Shown one piece after another: positions 39,376 through 50,330 of a stretch of 64,000 nt of DNA. Made by a program: the position numbers and the translations under genes. The DNA is from Lateolabrax maculatus (taxonomy: Eukaryota > Chordata > Actinopteri > Acropomatiformes > Lateolabracidae). Each line of letters starts with the position of its first letter. Position 1 is the stretch's first letter. A model generated the notes under the pieces. That model had not been told where the DNA came from and did not search any database. It saw only the letters and a list, made by a program, of their open reading frames with translations. Location: assembly GCA_031216445.1 (NCBI GenBank), contig CM062213.1, forward strand, positions 2,804,001 to 2,868,000, given 5' to 3'.

Positions 39376-42300
39376 TGAGGAAACAGAATATTCACAGTTC
39401 ATATAATCCGACTGAAATTCATGTACAAGATCCAATCATCACTAAAGCGTATGTCATGCAAGAGAGCCAATATAAACAAATGGATGAGTAACATGCAAGA
39501 AAACATTCCACCTTAAAAGTTCACAGTGAATTAAATATTTTTTTTCTCTAGACTATTGTTAGCTAAAAGAGGTAGAGAAGAATAGGCGGCAAAACATCCC
39601 TTCATTTTTTGGAACAGCTAAAGTTTACGATGATGGAGTGACTGCCGGACAATTTTCTCTACACAGTGAAAATATTCATGAAGTCAGTCAACGTTTGAGC
39701 GTGTGATCAGTTATAGTTGACTAATGTATGTAAACTTGCCACTGTAGGAACAGTAGTTACAAGCGAGCTACATCGTGTGCTCAGATTACATTTGATTCAA
39801 ACATAACAAGGACCTCAGGATAAAGAACGTAGTAGTAAAAACTGACCATCCATCAAAATTATGTACAATTAATAGAACATATAATTTATTTTACGTATTA
39901 TCTATCTTGCTCAGGTGAATGTTGTCTTTGTAAAATATAGTTTGGACTGAACGGTTGAGGCTCAGCACTGCTTAGGTTCACTTCAGTAAATCTGTAATGG
40001 CCTACAGTCAGCACAAGTGTGATGCATGGGGTCTGATCTTTACTGTGCGTCCTCATTAAGTGGCTGCTGAGCCAGAGGGAGAGTATGGAGGAAGGGGTGA
40101 GAGGAGGACAGAGACAGAGTCGGAAACTAAACAGCAAAAGAAATATTTCCAAAAACAAGGAAACACTTCTCCGTCTCTGAGGACTTTCATGGTGGGATTA
40201 GTGCCAACAGCTGCTCAAGGCTTACCATACCAAACAGATACCAGCCATTTCCCAGAGGCGTAGCCCAACGTTACACCCTAGCAGCAGGTAAAATAATCCC
40301 CCTTACTGCTGCGTTACAGCCAGTCTTGACACATTTAGCCTAATCCTAAACTTTCGCCCAGACACAAGCGCTACAAGAGTTTCTCATCGATTTAAACAGG
40401 CACAAGCAAACCTCATTTTCTCACCAGCTGCAGGCGCTGCGCTCACCTAATAGGCCCAAGATCTGTATCGTTATCCATCTTCCGACCAGTAAATCTTAGC
40501 TGCATCTGGGGTGCAAATCTATGGTGATATAGCAGGGTGGCCGGAGCTAGCACAGACCCAGGTCACACACTGGGCCATAAAGCATCGCAGGCCATCGATC
40601 GGTGCTTCTGGAGAGCAGAAAACAGTCAGAATATAGGATGATAATGCTTGAATGTTGCTGATGATGGTCAGTCCAAATGGGCCCATTATGCAGCCTCTGT
40701 TATACGATACGACCAGCATCCTGCTCTTTCCACTTGAAATGCTTCGCAAATTCTTCATCCATTACAGTCACGCTCGGGGAAAATGGGAGCTTCAGGAAAT
40801 ACGTTTAGGTACTACCTGGATTTTTGTATGAATGTCTGTGTCTCCACTGACTGGGCTCAAGACGCTTTTGCAAAACCACAAAGGCTCTTTTTATTAGCTG
40901 GATTTCATTGTTAGATTTATTAGATTTCATCATCAGAATTGCTCGTTCACTCTCTCTTTCACCGGTCTATTTTCCCTCTCAACAGTGCAATGACTCTCTT
41001 GTGGACTGGTATAGCTACGTACTTGCCGAATATAAATGGATTCTAGCATAATATAGATTCTTTCTTAATGCCTTGCTTCTGCCAAACTCACTCAGAATTG
41101 CCTCCATTTAAGCCACCGGCCCTGCAGAACTTTCCTTTCTTCTTTGCAGCATAACTTCACTGAGCCAAAGTATTTACCACAGAGAGACATGCACAGTATA
41201 TTGAGAGAGAGCGATAGGGAGCCAGGAAAGGTCAGCCCCTCACTACACAACACAGACTTCAGATGAGGAAAGGAAGTTGGGAGAGACTCCGGTCTTCTCT
41301 CTGTAATTTGAGACGTCCCCGTGCCGAGCCTCGTTGGTTTAGATTGGTTTACGAATTGGTTGTCGGAGCTACAGCGAACAGATTGCCCACATAACGCTAT
41401 ACTTCTCATGCTGGCTGTGCTCATTTACATGTGGACATCCATCACCCTGACTGTCGGTGCAGATGGATGTTGTGTGGATATAGGAGATAAATATTTTTTA
41501 CACTTTAGTCATCTGGAGAAATTTTGCTGCGCAATCATTTTTCAACACTGCTCTGCTTTACATTCAAGCAACCTCACATCCAGAATATTCACTCAGTGTT
41601 GTACTGTAAGCCCCTGAGCTACAGTACTGGAGTAATAAATAGTGTAATGCCTTGTGCAAGGACGTGTCAGTAGTAGTTTATTGAGAGAGGCAACAACTGT
41701 TTTCCTCTAGATTTCCCAAATCTGTCTAGGGATTTGAACCAGAATGACATTTAATCACACACTTGCTTGTTCTAACTGATCCCACTTTCTTCTTTCTCCC
41801 TTTTTTGTTTTTTTCAGGCTATTTCCTTTGAAAACAATTGACTCACATTTAGAAAGCCAGCTATTGCAAGTGCATTCATTAATGAAATCACCTTTTAGTT
41901 AAGTGTTGAATCTCATGTCATCTGTGGTTGGCCAATATAACGATACTCTTGTCAAGAGAGATGTAGAACAGTTGCACCAAGATAGATATCCCTTTAGTAT
42001 ATAGTGGCAGTATGAGGACATTGTGCTGCAAATCAATGAGCAGGACTGCTTTATGGCAGTATTGGGTTTGCATCAATGTGATGAAGTGCCCGGTCATTCC
42101 CAGTTTATCTATAAAAGTATATCGATACTGTGACGCAACAACACATGCCATGATAGAAGATTTTATCCATGTCTCCCAACCCGAGTGATGACCATGTGTG
42201 ATAAGTCCTACAGTAGGAGTCATGTCTCTGAGACGACACTATAGTAGAGTGAGATAAATTGGATATAGACTATAGGTAGTATAACCTGATTTTATGCTTC

Positions 42301-42792
42301 TTTTGTGGTTGCCATGTTAGTGGAGGGGGAGAAATAGCTAAGCAGAGAAATCCAGTCAAACGAAAAGCTTTGCTTCATGTAGCTCCAGCACTGCAACACG
42401 TGGTATCTCGTAACTGCTGTAGTTTCTTTTTGAAGAGATGGATGTGAGCTACACCGTGACCCCTCGACGCACAACTAAGAATACAGCTACAGGTAGTTTG
42501 TCCACCAGAGGGCAGTGATGCTTTTATTTTTTAAACTGGAAAGTATCCCACTTAGTACATATCTTGGTCACGAAAAGTAAAGGCCTCCGAAAATTAGATT
42601 TTTATAAAAATTGATGAAAAAAAGTTGTCGGCTGATACAGATGGCTATGTTGTTATCCGATTTTCCAGCTCTCAATCATCATCATCGTCAGTGGACCACT
42701 AAAAAGAAATATGTGGATTTTCTGGCTGTGCTACAGAATATAGACCAGATTCTTGGTTTTTGCCACACACATGCAAGCACCAATGCCAACAC

Positions 42793-42825
42793 TCACACAC
42801 ACACACACACACAAACAAACAAACC
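42793..42825 (+). repeat. (CA)n followed by (CAAA)n microsatellite
   Basis: A CA array of about 20 nt running into caaacaaacaaac. Confidence 0.9.
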
Positions 42826-43683
42826 CACAGTCTTAACTGCAGGGGAGCATGAATGTTTGATTGTCGTACACTCCAAAAACTGCTCATTTCCTACTTGTTT
42901 TGGTATCTCTGTCCCTGACTTTAAAGCGCGGGGAGAAAAACACAAAAATAACAACTCCAACTAACCTGACAATAAAACCTTTAACTGTCAGTAAAAAAAA
43001 AACAAAAAACCTGCAGTAAAGTTGCAAAGGCTGGGCTAAAATTTCACTCCAAGCTGTTTGAGAGAGGCAATTAGGCGCTCAAGTGTTGATGCGGAGCTTG
43101 TAAAGTGCTTTAAGTCCTCTCGGAGTCCTGGGGTGCTGTGCCTGTAATTGCTGGCTTCCTTTCGTGATTGGAAATGCTTCACTTGTTGCCGCGGCTGCTT
43201 CGCCGTCAGCTCTCGGACCATATCAGCCGCCGCTCCCTCTGCTCCCTGACTTTCACCCCACAGAGAAGTGCCGGTACATTCAGTCCAGACCGCTGCTTCC
43301 CTGCAAAAAACATTCCCCTCGCTGTTTTATCTGGGATATAAGTTAGATATCAGCAGAATGCTAAGGAAAGGCTCTGTTACAGAGAGTCAGACAATCCACT
43401 GCATTGACGCCGCCTCTGGTGGCTCTTTAGCTCTCACACTTTAAGGCTTTGTCAGCATTACTGGATTAATTCTTTATGACTGAGGGAGGGCCACAGTTTT
43501 TTTGCCAAGTCATCACCCAGTGTAATATTATGGCACGGTGTGACGCCAAATTGAAGAGAAATCATCAGCCAGGTTGGCCATAACACCCTGATGGATTAGA
43601 AAGTGTTATCTCTGTCTTCTTATTTCATCCTCCCCCTCTTCTGTCTTCTGTCTGTTTCTCTGACTCACAGGTCAGGAGCGGCC

Positions 43684-43778
43684 ATGCCATTTGGCTGTTT
43701 AACAATCGGGGAAAAGAAGGATTATAACAATCCTTCGGATGTGACAGATAAATATGACCTCGGTCAGATTGTTAAATC
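43684..43778 (+). CDS. camkv: camkv coding exon 1 (residues 1-31 plus 2 nt)
   Basis: The acceptor is after tgactcacag at 43670, so the exon begins at 43671 with 13 nt of 5' UTR, unless the alternative AG at 43675 is used. The ATG at 43684 sits in gcggccATGc and is supported by the family N-terminus MPFGC. The donor gtgagt starts at 43779. The exon ends in phase 2 inside Ser32. It encodes the N-terminus up to the degenerate glycine loop. Confidence 0.95.
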
Positions 43779-46700
43779 GTGAGTATCAAACATCTTCTAT
43801 ACAGACTTTTGACTCATTAGCTTTTCTCGAGGAGCCATTTTGATCCGTGTTTAAATGCCATAAACTGCTTCTTTTCAGGGAGGAGTTCTGTGAGATATTC
43901 AGGGCCAAGGACAAAACTACAATGAAAATGTACACATGTAAAAAGTTCCTGAAAAAGGATGGAAGGAAAGTCCGCAAGGCTGCGAAAAATGAAATCCTCA
44001 TCTTAAAGATGTAAGTTACTCCTTGTGGTTAATGTTCTCTGTGGTCAACATTTCTGTGTTGCATAGTGCATGATTAGTTTTGTGACGAGAATGTCAAGTT
44101 TTTTTGTTTTCCCTATTTCATCTTGTTAAATACTAATTTCACAGACAGCAACAATTTTTTTTAAAGAAAAACAAAACAAGACAAATCCCGGCGCTCGCTT
44201 TAATAAAAAAAGAGTCAAGCGAACTCATTTTGCTGAGTGATCATACACAGCCACTGTTTCTAAGCGCCTTTTTTATCTGACACCTATTTTCTCATCTTCT
44301 CTGTGATTATCAAACTTTCCAATAAAACCTAATCATCAACACAATCAAATATGATGACACTGTCAAAGGCTGGAATAATCGCTGGCAAAACATCAAATGC
44401 GGTCTTGAACAGTATTCGCATATTCATAGATTCTGGAAGTTGTTGTCATTTTAAATGAGGTAATGTGTTTTTTTGTGAGTCAGACACAAATTCTGACACT
44501 AATGGTGTGCAAAAAGACATTTGTTATACTGGTATTACTTAAATTAACAAACCAATCCTACAGAAGGGGGAAAAACAGTGTTTATTAGAGGTGTAGACCA
44601 ATACATGCAGTGTACTGACACTGACTCTGTCATCTTTATGTTGTTACAACAGGTGGTTGCAGAGAATAACCTGATTGGTTGCAGAGAAACACAGTATTAT
44701 AGTACACATTATTGTGCACATGTAGATCTGATAAGCCAAGCTAACATACTGTGTGTCCAAAATCTACTACTTTCATGTTATTTTCAAATTTTAAATTCAA
44801 AATGTATGTATATGTGCTTTTAGAAATCCCAACATGCAACAAAACCATGTCGGAAGGATTTCTGGTAAAAATCCCATAATGCAATGCTTTTCCTCGGCTC
44901 CTGATGTAACAGACATGTAAATTACAGTTATGCAACTCCACACCTGTCAGTGGTGACGCAAAATGATAATGAGGCATGAATGTCTCAATTTTCCATTCAT
45001 TAAGTACCTACTGAGTCTTGAATGAATGAGGGAGTGATGTCAGACATAGGTTCAGTCCTTTTGTGACCCCGTTCCACATTCAGTACAATTTAAAAAAAAA
45101 AGGGTAAGAACAATCTTGAAGGCAGCAGGAGTATTTTGCCAACTTCTGTGGGGGACTGACAACACAAGAACAACACTCTGTAACATCAAATATTGAGCTA
45201 TTGACCCAGAGTGGCCATGAAGTTTCCCAGCTGGTGCTGTGGTTGGTGAAGACATGGTCAGCTGCTCAGCACCATGCTGCGGCATGGTTGACTTCATGCC
45301 CACATGGATGCATCAGATTACTGTACATAAATTTGGTTATGTATGGGTGGGCAGATGAACATGCAGAGCTCAGCGTGAAGCAAAGTTAACTGATTATGTT
45401 TTGCAGTTTCACATTTCTTCACGAGTGCTCCCTCTATCGGGCCTCCATGACTACTATAGTGTGTTATTCATGAGCATTAAAACGGGTCTTGACATTATTC
45501 CTCCAACTGCATCCAAGATGCAGACGTCTTCTGCTACAGTATATGACTCCTGACATAATTTTCTTTGTGTTTCTCTCCCCCGTCGTGTGCTTTGTGACAC
45601 ATCTCCTCAGGGTGAAGCATCCCAATATTCTGCAACTGGTGGACGTCTTCGAGACCAAAAAGGAGTACTTCCTCTTCCTTGAACTGTGAGTTCAGATGTC
45701 TGATGAGCCGGGGGGAAAGGCTCTCTGCTTGTCTTTGCGGTCGCTCGGGCCCGCTGAACTGTATGTGTTGATTATACACTCATGGGAATGAGCTGTTATA
45801 GCCTGAGGCCTGGTAGATATGAGAACAGCTCTGAACTCCACTCATTTGGTATTCAGATATGATTGCTTGCTAGCTGCTCCATTCTCATCGGCATGTGTTC
45901 TTGGGGAATTTGATACATTTCCATGGATATGCTAAACGTGCGATACTCATCTCGTCCAGGTTTAGGAAATCTTGTTAGAAAGAAAATGATCAAACACAAA
46001 GGAAACGTTTGGGGAAATGATTGCAACCATTTCCCCTTGACAGGTGGGGTGTGTTATGTAATCTTTTCAAAAAGGTTTATTCTTAGAACAATGTAATTAA
46101 CATTTCACTATGAATATACAATGTAAAATTACACTTAGAGGTTTCTTTATTAATATTATTAATTTATTTGCACACACAGAAGACATGCATAAAATCCAAA
46201 TAATGAAAAAATATAAGATGTGTCAGGACAGGTCAAGAAGACACAGGATGATACAACAGACCTCCCCTAAACATAGGAGGAAAAACAAGCAATAACTAAC
46301 CAACTATTAAAAAAAAATTAAGATAACGACAACAACAACCCCCCAAAAATGACAACAAGGAGCACACAAAATAAGCAGTAAAACTAACCAATCAGTAGAT
46401 AACAATCCAATACGGGGAAGAAGAAAAAAGGTGCAAATTTTCCAGTGCTGGGAAAATCACATTCATACAGTTCAACAACAAACATGTAACACGTTACCGT
46501 CTTTCTTTTTCCACAGTGCCACAGGCAGAGAGGTATTTGACTGGATCCTGGACCAAGGCTACTACTCAGAGCGAGACACCAGCAATGTGGTGCGCCAGGT
46601 GTTGGAGGCGGTCGCCTACCTCCACTCCCTGCACATCGTTCACAGAAACCTCAAGGTAACGAGATGTGGTCTAATCTTGTAGGCAGAAGTAAATAAGACT

Positions 46701-49700
46701 GTTAACTGTTAACCCAAGCAATAAAACTGTAATCCAAGTAAAGGATTTCACTTTTTTAACCACTTTTAGTGAGAAACATGTGCAGGAGATCCTGTAAGAT
46801 CAGTTACATGTTGAAAATAAAGTGATCAAAGATTATAATCTGCAAAACTTTTCAACAAAATGTGGTCTTTTCACCTGCAAACCGCCACACTTCCTGCTCT
46901 GTGCTGTTATCAGCTGCTCCTGCAACAGACAGAAAGTGCGCTCGGCACGCCAATGACGGACTAAATCGGCTCCGCAAAAGTCCTTAGTTTTGTTAGTGTG
47001 CCAATTCAAGATGACAAACCAGTAATAGAGGATAATGTGGTTGCCATATGACTACTTATATTTATATAGCAAAAGCTTGAGTAGCTTCTCCACTGTATGG
47101 GGCTGTCAGCTTAAATGAAAATCAATGCATTTGTTAAGTGGAAATACGTCAAACTTGGTTGAGGCTTTTAGCTTCAGTCTTCTCATTATATTTCTGTACA
47201 TGATGAACTGAAACTCAACCTCTTAAACTTTCATAGATGATTAACTACAAAAATGTGAGACCATAAACTTAAATATTACGATAATGGCTGTCATTGAAAT
47301 ATGCTTTTTTTTAGTTGGAGAACTTGGTTTACTACAACCGCCTGAAGCACTCCAAAATAGTCATCAGCGACTTTCACCTTGCCAAGCTGGAGAACGGACT
47401 AATCAAAGACCCCTGTGGGACACCAGAGTACCTGGGTGAGAATATGAATTTACCAAGTAGCAAATAAGATGTTGTTACACAGGCGGATCAGAGGCGAATG
47501 TGACGTGGCAGCCTGTGAGGTTTCAATAAAGTTTCTATGCTCTTGTGCAGCTCCAGAGGTGGTTGGCAGGCAGCGATATGGAAGGCCTGTGGACTGCTGG
47601 GCAACAGGTGTCATCATGTACATACTGTAAGTCACGATGTAAAACATAAAGCTTTTTTATTCTGACGCTCATTTGAAGTCAATGAGTGGCATATTGAATC
47701 ATTTTGATCGGTGTTGGTATTTTGGTTGATATTGGATTGTATGTTATGTGATTACGTAATAGGCCCTTTTAAATATGTTTTTTGACTCCTGATGATCTTA
47801 TTTCCTTCACTACTTCAGGCTGTCCGGCAACCCTCCTTTCTATGATGAAACAGACGACGATGATTATGAAAACCATGACAAGAACCTGTTCCGAAAGATC
47901 CTGGCGGGCGATTATGAGTTTGACTCTCCATACTGGGATGACATCTCTGATTCAGGTAATTTTAGGATGAAATGAACACTGTGAAGGAACATAAAGACAG
48001 TTTTCAAATTAGAGTTTCTTACCTCTCAAGTGGTAATAGCATGCCACATTTATGTCCCAAACCATCAGGAGAACAAATTTTCCTTCTTTGCTGAGTTTCC
48101 TCTGTGTGATTTTTCTCTGACAGCTAAGAGTCTGGTTGCTCGACTGATGGAGGTGGATCAAGACCAGAGACTGACAGCCCAGGAGGCTATAAACCATGAA
48201 TGGTAGGCTGCAGAGCTTTGACATGTTGTGCAGACCATTTAAACCAGAGCAAGCTGACTTTCTTTATTTCTTTCTTTCTTTCTTTCTTCCTTGTCTGATG
48301 TGTCCCTTAAAACCACATTCAGAAACTGAGTGCTGATCATTTATGAGGTTACAAGTTACAAGCAACAGTACTGATGCTTTACTAAACCATGTTTTTTTAG
48401 TCACATGAACAATGTGGCTCTAGACATGACAACATCTGAAATATCTGAAACCAATATCTGATGGTTGACACAAAACTCAGTACGGAGATTTATGGTTCTG
48501 CTACTGAAATGTCTTGACAAATATTTGATGGATTTCCATTACATTTGGTACAGACACTCATGTTAATTTTTGTTGAACTCCCACAAGTTGATTTGTAATA
48601 ACTGTAGTGATTGCTTTACTCTTTATCATCAGGTCAAAATTTCACTTTTGGTTTTTGACCAAATACCTGAAAAACTAATTAGCAAATTTTAGCATGATTA
48701 CAAACTTAAACCTGCAATAACAGATTTTTTTAAGACACTTGGGGGCAGCGGGAACAAGTTGTGAACACAAAACTGACATTTCATTGCAATTTAAGTCGAT
48801 ATAGTAAATTTGTTAGCAGTTGCTTCTTTACACATACAGCAGTTACTGACCAACATTATCATTCATTTGGAGTCATGCTTCTGGCCTGCTGATGAGTATT
48901 AGCTCTTTTTAACTCTGTTTTTGGTCTCCACCAACTCCTGAGGGGAATATCTGGCTCATTAGCTGCTTAATGCTCCACTGTGCTCACCAACTAGTCGATA
49001 ACTGTGTCTGTCTGCTGTTTGGTGCTGAGCAGGTCGTGTACAGTGAGTTTTTAGAGCTTTTTCTGCAAAAACAGCTGCCGGCTACAGATGAAAACACTAT
49101 GTGAGTGGTGAGAGTGAATGAAAATAGTAGATTTGTATGTAATATTTGCACTGTTGTTCTGTTTTGTTTTTGTTTGTTTTAGTGGCCTTTGTGTAACAAC
49201 AATGATGCACTCTGGAGGATCCAATGTAGAAAAGAATAAATTTGGCAGATAAAAACCTGTTTATACATAAAAGACTTTTATAGGGACACTACATTGTGCA
49301 TCTATCTCTTACATGTTTTAGTGGTTGCTCAACTGCAACTGTTTAAAGACATTTAACATTGTAATATTGTGTTAAATACGCATGTATTAATCAAGTGTTG
49401 GTCCCGCTTAGGCAGGCGTATCTGATAGAGGCACATGATCCAGCAAACTGCAAATTCTGAACACAAATCGATTGTCACAGTGGTAAAAACCAGGAGAAGG
49501 CCCAAACTGAAAATTATCAGAATAATCCTTAAAGGTTAAACAGTTCCTGCAAAACTTTGCCAGTCAATAACATGAACAACAAATTGAGTAACACTGTGTG
49601 CAGCAGCCCGTGGCAGCCAAGGATAGTGGAAGCGTAAGGCTTTGTTGTGAAGTTGTATTTTTCCCATTTTGTACAACAGGATCTCCGGTGGTGCAGCTTC

Positions 49701-50330
49701 AGATAAGAACATCAAGGAAAATGTGTGTGCACAAATAGAGAAGAACTTTGCCAGAGCTAAATGGAAGGTAAGCCCTTTTTGTTCTCGCTTCCAGGAAGCT
49801 CTTCTTCACAAAGTTCAACAGTAGCTGTACAGCCCTTGCACAGGGAAGCGTAGTAGTGCTGTGTTGTATAACAGTTAAGGCAGTCCAATGAGAGTTAATG
49901 TTCTCTGAGTAAAGTTTTCAGGTCACAGCACCTATTTGAGTTCAGTTTGTTCTCCCTCCTCCTGCAGAAAGCTGTGCGTGTCACCACCATCATGAAGAGA
50001 CTGAGAGCCCCGGAGCAGAGCGACTCGAGGGCAACCAGCCCCGCAGCCGGCGCCCCGGCAGACGCCGCAGCTCCCGGGGCTGCCACCGACCCCTCTGCAC
50101 CTTCGTCTGCTGCGACGACCGAGGGAGCGCCCGCTGCTGTCACAGAGCTCCCTGCCGGGGCAGAGATAAGCCAGCCGGCGCCGGAGGCCGGAGCCGGGGT
50201 GGCGGACCCCGCCACCGAGCCACAGCAGCCGAGCCCTGCGCCGCAGGAGGCCGAACCCACATCGCGCTGTAACGGAGAAGCTTCGGCTGCTCTCCACGCA
50301 GCCGGCGAGGCCGGGGACGAGCAGGGTTAG
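43684..50330 (+). CDS. camkv: CaM kinase-like vesicle-associated pseudokinase (ten coding exons)
   Basis: The exons join in frame to 434 residues: 43684-43778, 43879-44010, 45611-45685, 46517-46655, 47315-47435, 47551-47626, 47819-47955, 48124-48202, 49680-49767 and 49968-50330. All introns are GT-AG. The protein starts MPFGC, as in mammalian CAMKV (known family). A CaMK-fold domain spans roughly residues 24-286. Seen in the sequence: the glycine loop is degenerate (DLGQIVKS, 25-32), a VAIK-type lysine remains at K53 with E70 in helix C, HRD is replaced by HRN (143-145), DFG is replaced by DFH (166-168), and the APE motif is intact (188-190). Loss of the catalytic Asp and the DFG Gly fits the known pseudokinase status. 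A basic amphipathic stretch at 309-327 is the expected calmodulin-binding site. The tail from 329 is Ala/Pro/Glu-rich. The family is known on neuronal vesicles and at dendritic spines. Cys5 could be lipidated (inference). The human protein is longer, with the difference in the tail. Teleosts may carry two copies, so the a/b paralog is not assigned. Confidence 0.96.
43879..44010 (+). CDS. camkv: camkv coding exon 2 (kinase N-lobe)
   Basis: The acceptor is cttttcag and the donor is gtaagt at 44011. The exon encodes EEFCEIFRAKDKTT through the VAIK-type lysine (YTCKKF) and helix C (RKAAKNEI). It enters and leaves in phase 2. This is the part of the N-lobe that retains a lysine at the usual ATP-contact position. 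Confidence 0.96.
45611..45685 (+). CDS. camkv: camkv coding exon 3
   Basis: The acceptor is atctcctcag and the donor is gtgagt at 45686. The exon encodes VKHPNILQLVDVF and KKEYFLFLEL, covering the beta4-beta5 strands and the hinge of the kinase-like domain. The phase is 2 on both sides. The preceding 1.6 kb intron shows no other coding segment. Confidence 0.96.
46517..46655 (+). CDS. camkv: camkv coding exon 4 (helices D/E, HRN motif)
   Basis: The acceptor is tttttccacag and the donor is gtaacg at 46656. The exon encodes ATGREVFDWILDQGYYSERD and runs to IVHRNLK. The HRD aspartate is replaced by Asn145, as in mammalian CAMKV. The exon ends in phase 0 at Lys147. Confidence 0.97.
47315..47435 (+). 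CDS. camkv: camkv coding exon 5 (activation segment)
   Basis: The acceptor is gcttttttttag and the donor is gtgaga at 47436. The exon encodes LENLVYYNRL, ISDFHLAKLENG and CGTPEYL. DFG reads DFH at residues 166-168, so the metal-binding loop is altered. The exon ends in phase 1 inside the Ala of APE. Confidence 0.97.
47551..47626 (+). CDS. camkv: camkv coding exon 6
   Basis: The acceptor is ctcttgtgcag and the donor is gtaagt at 47627. The exon encodes APEVVGRQRYGRPVDCWATG and VIMYI, that is the APE motif and helix F. Human CAMKV as I recall it has Ile where this protein has Thr in WATG. Confidence 0.96.
47819..47955 (+). CDS. camkv: camkv coding exon 7 (acidic C-lobe loop)
   Basis: The acceptor is tcactacttcag and the donor is gtaatt at 47956. 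The exon encodes LSGNPPFYDETDDDDYENHD followed by KNLFRKILAGDYEFDSPYWD. The acidic insert between helices F and G is a CAMKV hallmark, here with four consecutive Asp residues. Confidence 0.97.
48124..48202 (+). CDS. camkv: camkv coding exon 8
   Basis: The acceptor is tttctctgacag and the donor is gtaggc at 48203. The exon encodes AKSLVARLMEVDQDQRLTAQ and EAINHEW, the helix H/I end of the kinase fold with the conserved Arg (DQR). It ends in phase 2. Confidence 0.96.
48259..48289 (+). repeat. (TTTC)n microsatellite
   Basis: Tetranucleotide tttc units 56 bp downstream of camkv coding exon 8. Confidence 0.9.
48500..48690 (+). repeat. family B fragment in camkv intron
   Basis: The segment ctgaaatgtcttgacaaata, then tttgatggatttccattacatttggtacagacactcatg, matches one unit of the repeat at 29.3-29.9 kb. 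It abuts family A copy 3. Confidence 0.5.
48709..49125 (+). repeat. dispersed repeat family A, copy 3 (camkv intron between coding exons 8 and 9)
   Basis: The copy begins taaacctgcaataac like copy 1 and carries cttgggggcagcgggaacaa, ctccaccaactcctgaggg, gtctgtctgctgtttg and gctgagcaggtcgtgtacag in the same order. It occupies part of the 1.48 kb intron before the exon at 49680. Confidence 0.7.
49680..49767 (+). CDS. camkv: camkv coding exon 9 (start of calmodulin-binding segment)
   Basis: The acceptor is tgtacaacag and the donor is gtaagc at 49768. The exon encodes ISGGAASDKNIKENVCAQIE followed by KNFARAKWK. The sequence FARAKWK begins the basic helix that corresponds to the CaM-binding site of CaMKI-like kinases. 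The preceding intron (about 1.48 kb) contains repeat DNA. Confidence 0.96.
49968..50330 (+). CDS. camkv: camkv coding exon 10 (CaM-binding end and Ala/Pro-rich tail)
   Basis: The acceptor is ctcctcctgcag and the stop TAG is at 50328-50330. The first residues KAVRVTTIMKRLRAPEQ complete the calmodulin-binding helix. The remaining ~100 residues are low-complexity Ala/Pro/Gly/Glu and probably disordered. I recall tandem TPATDGS-type repeats in mammalian tails, and none are seen here. The exon is much more GC- and CpG-rich than its neighbours, which opens long overlapping frames on both strands that are shadows. Confidence 0.95.
   Translation, partial: KAVRVTTIMKRLRAPEQSDSRATSPAAGAPADAAAPGAATDPSAPSSAATTEGAPAAVTELPAGAEISQPAPEAGAGVADPATEPQQPSPAPQEAEPTSRCNGEASAALHAAGEAGDEQG

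Larger units (their letters stand above)
16008..43670 (+). other. camkv: camkv intron 1 (predicted, about 27.7 kb)
   Basis: The intron starts with gtaagt and ends with ctgactcacag. It holds family A and B repeats, a hAT-like MITE, the L2-like LINE (antisense), microsatellites and the two unassigned ORF blocks. The rest is AT-rich non-coding sequence with no recognisable exon. The 5' boundary depends on the first-exon call. Confidence 0.45.

Noticed and set aside
46431..46682. 83-codon + frame starting MQIFQCWENH
   Set aside because: Only the part from 46517 is coding (camkv exon). The start lies in the intron and the end reads through the donor.
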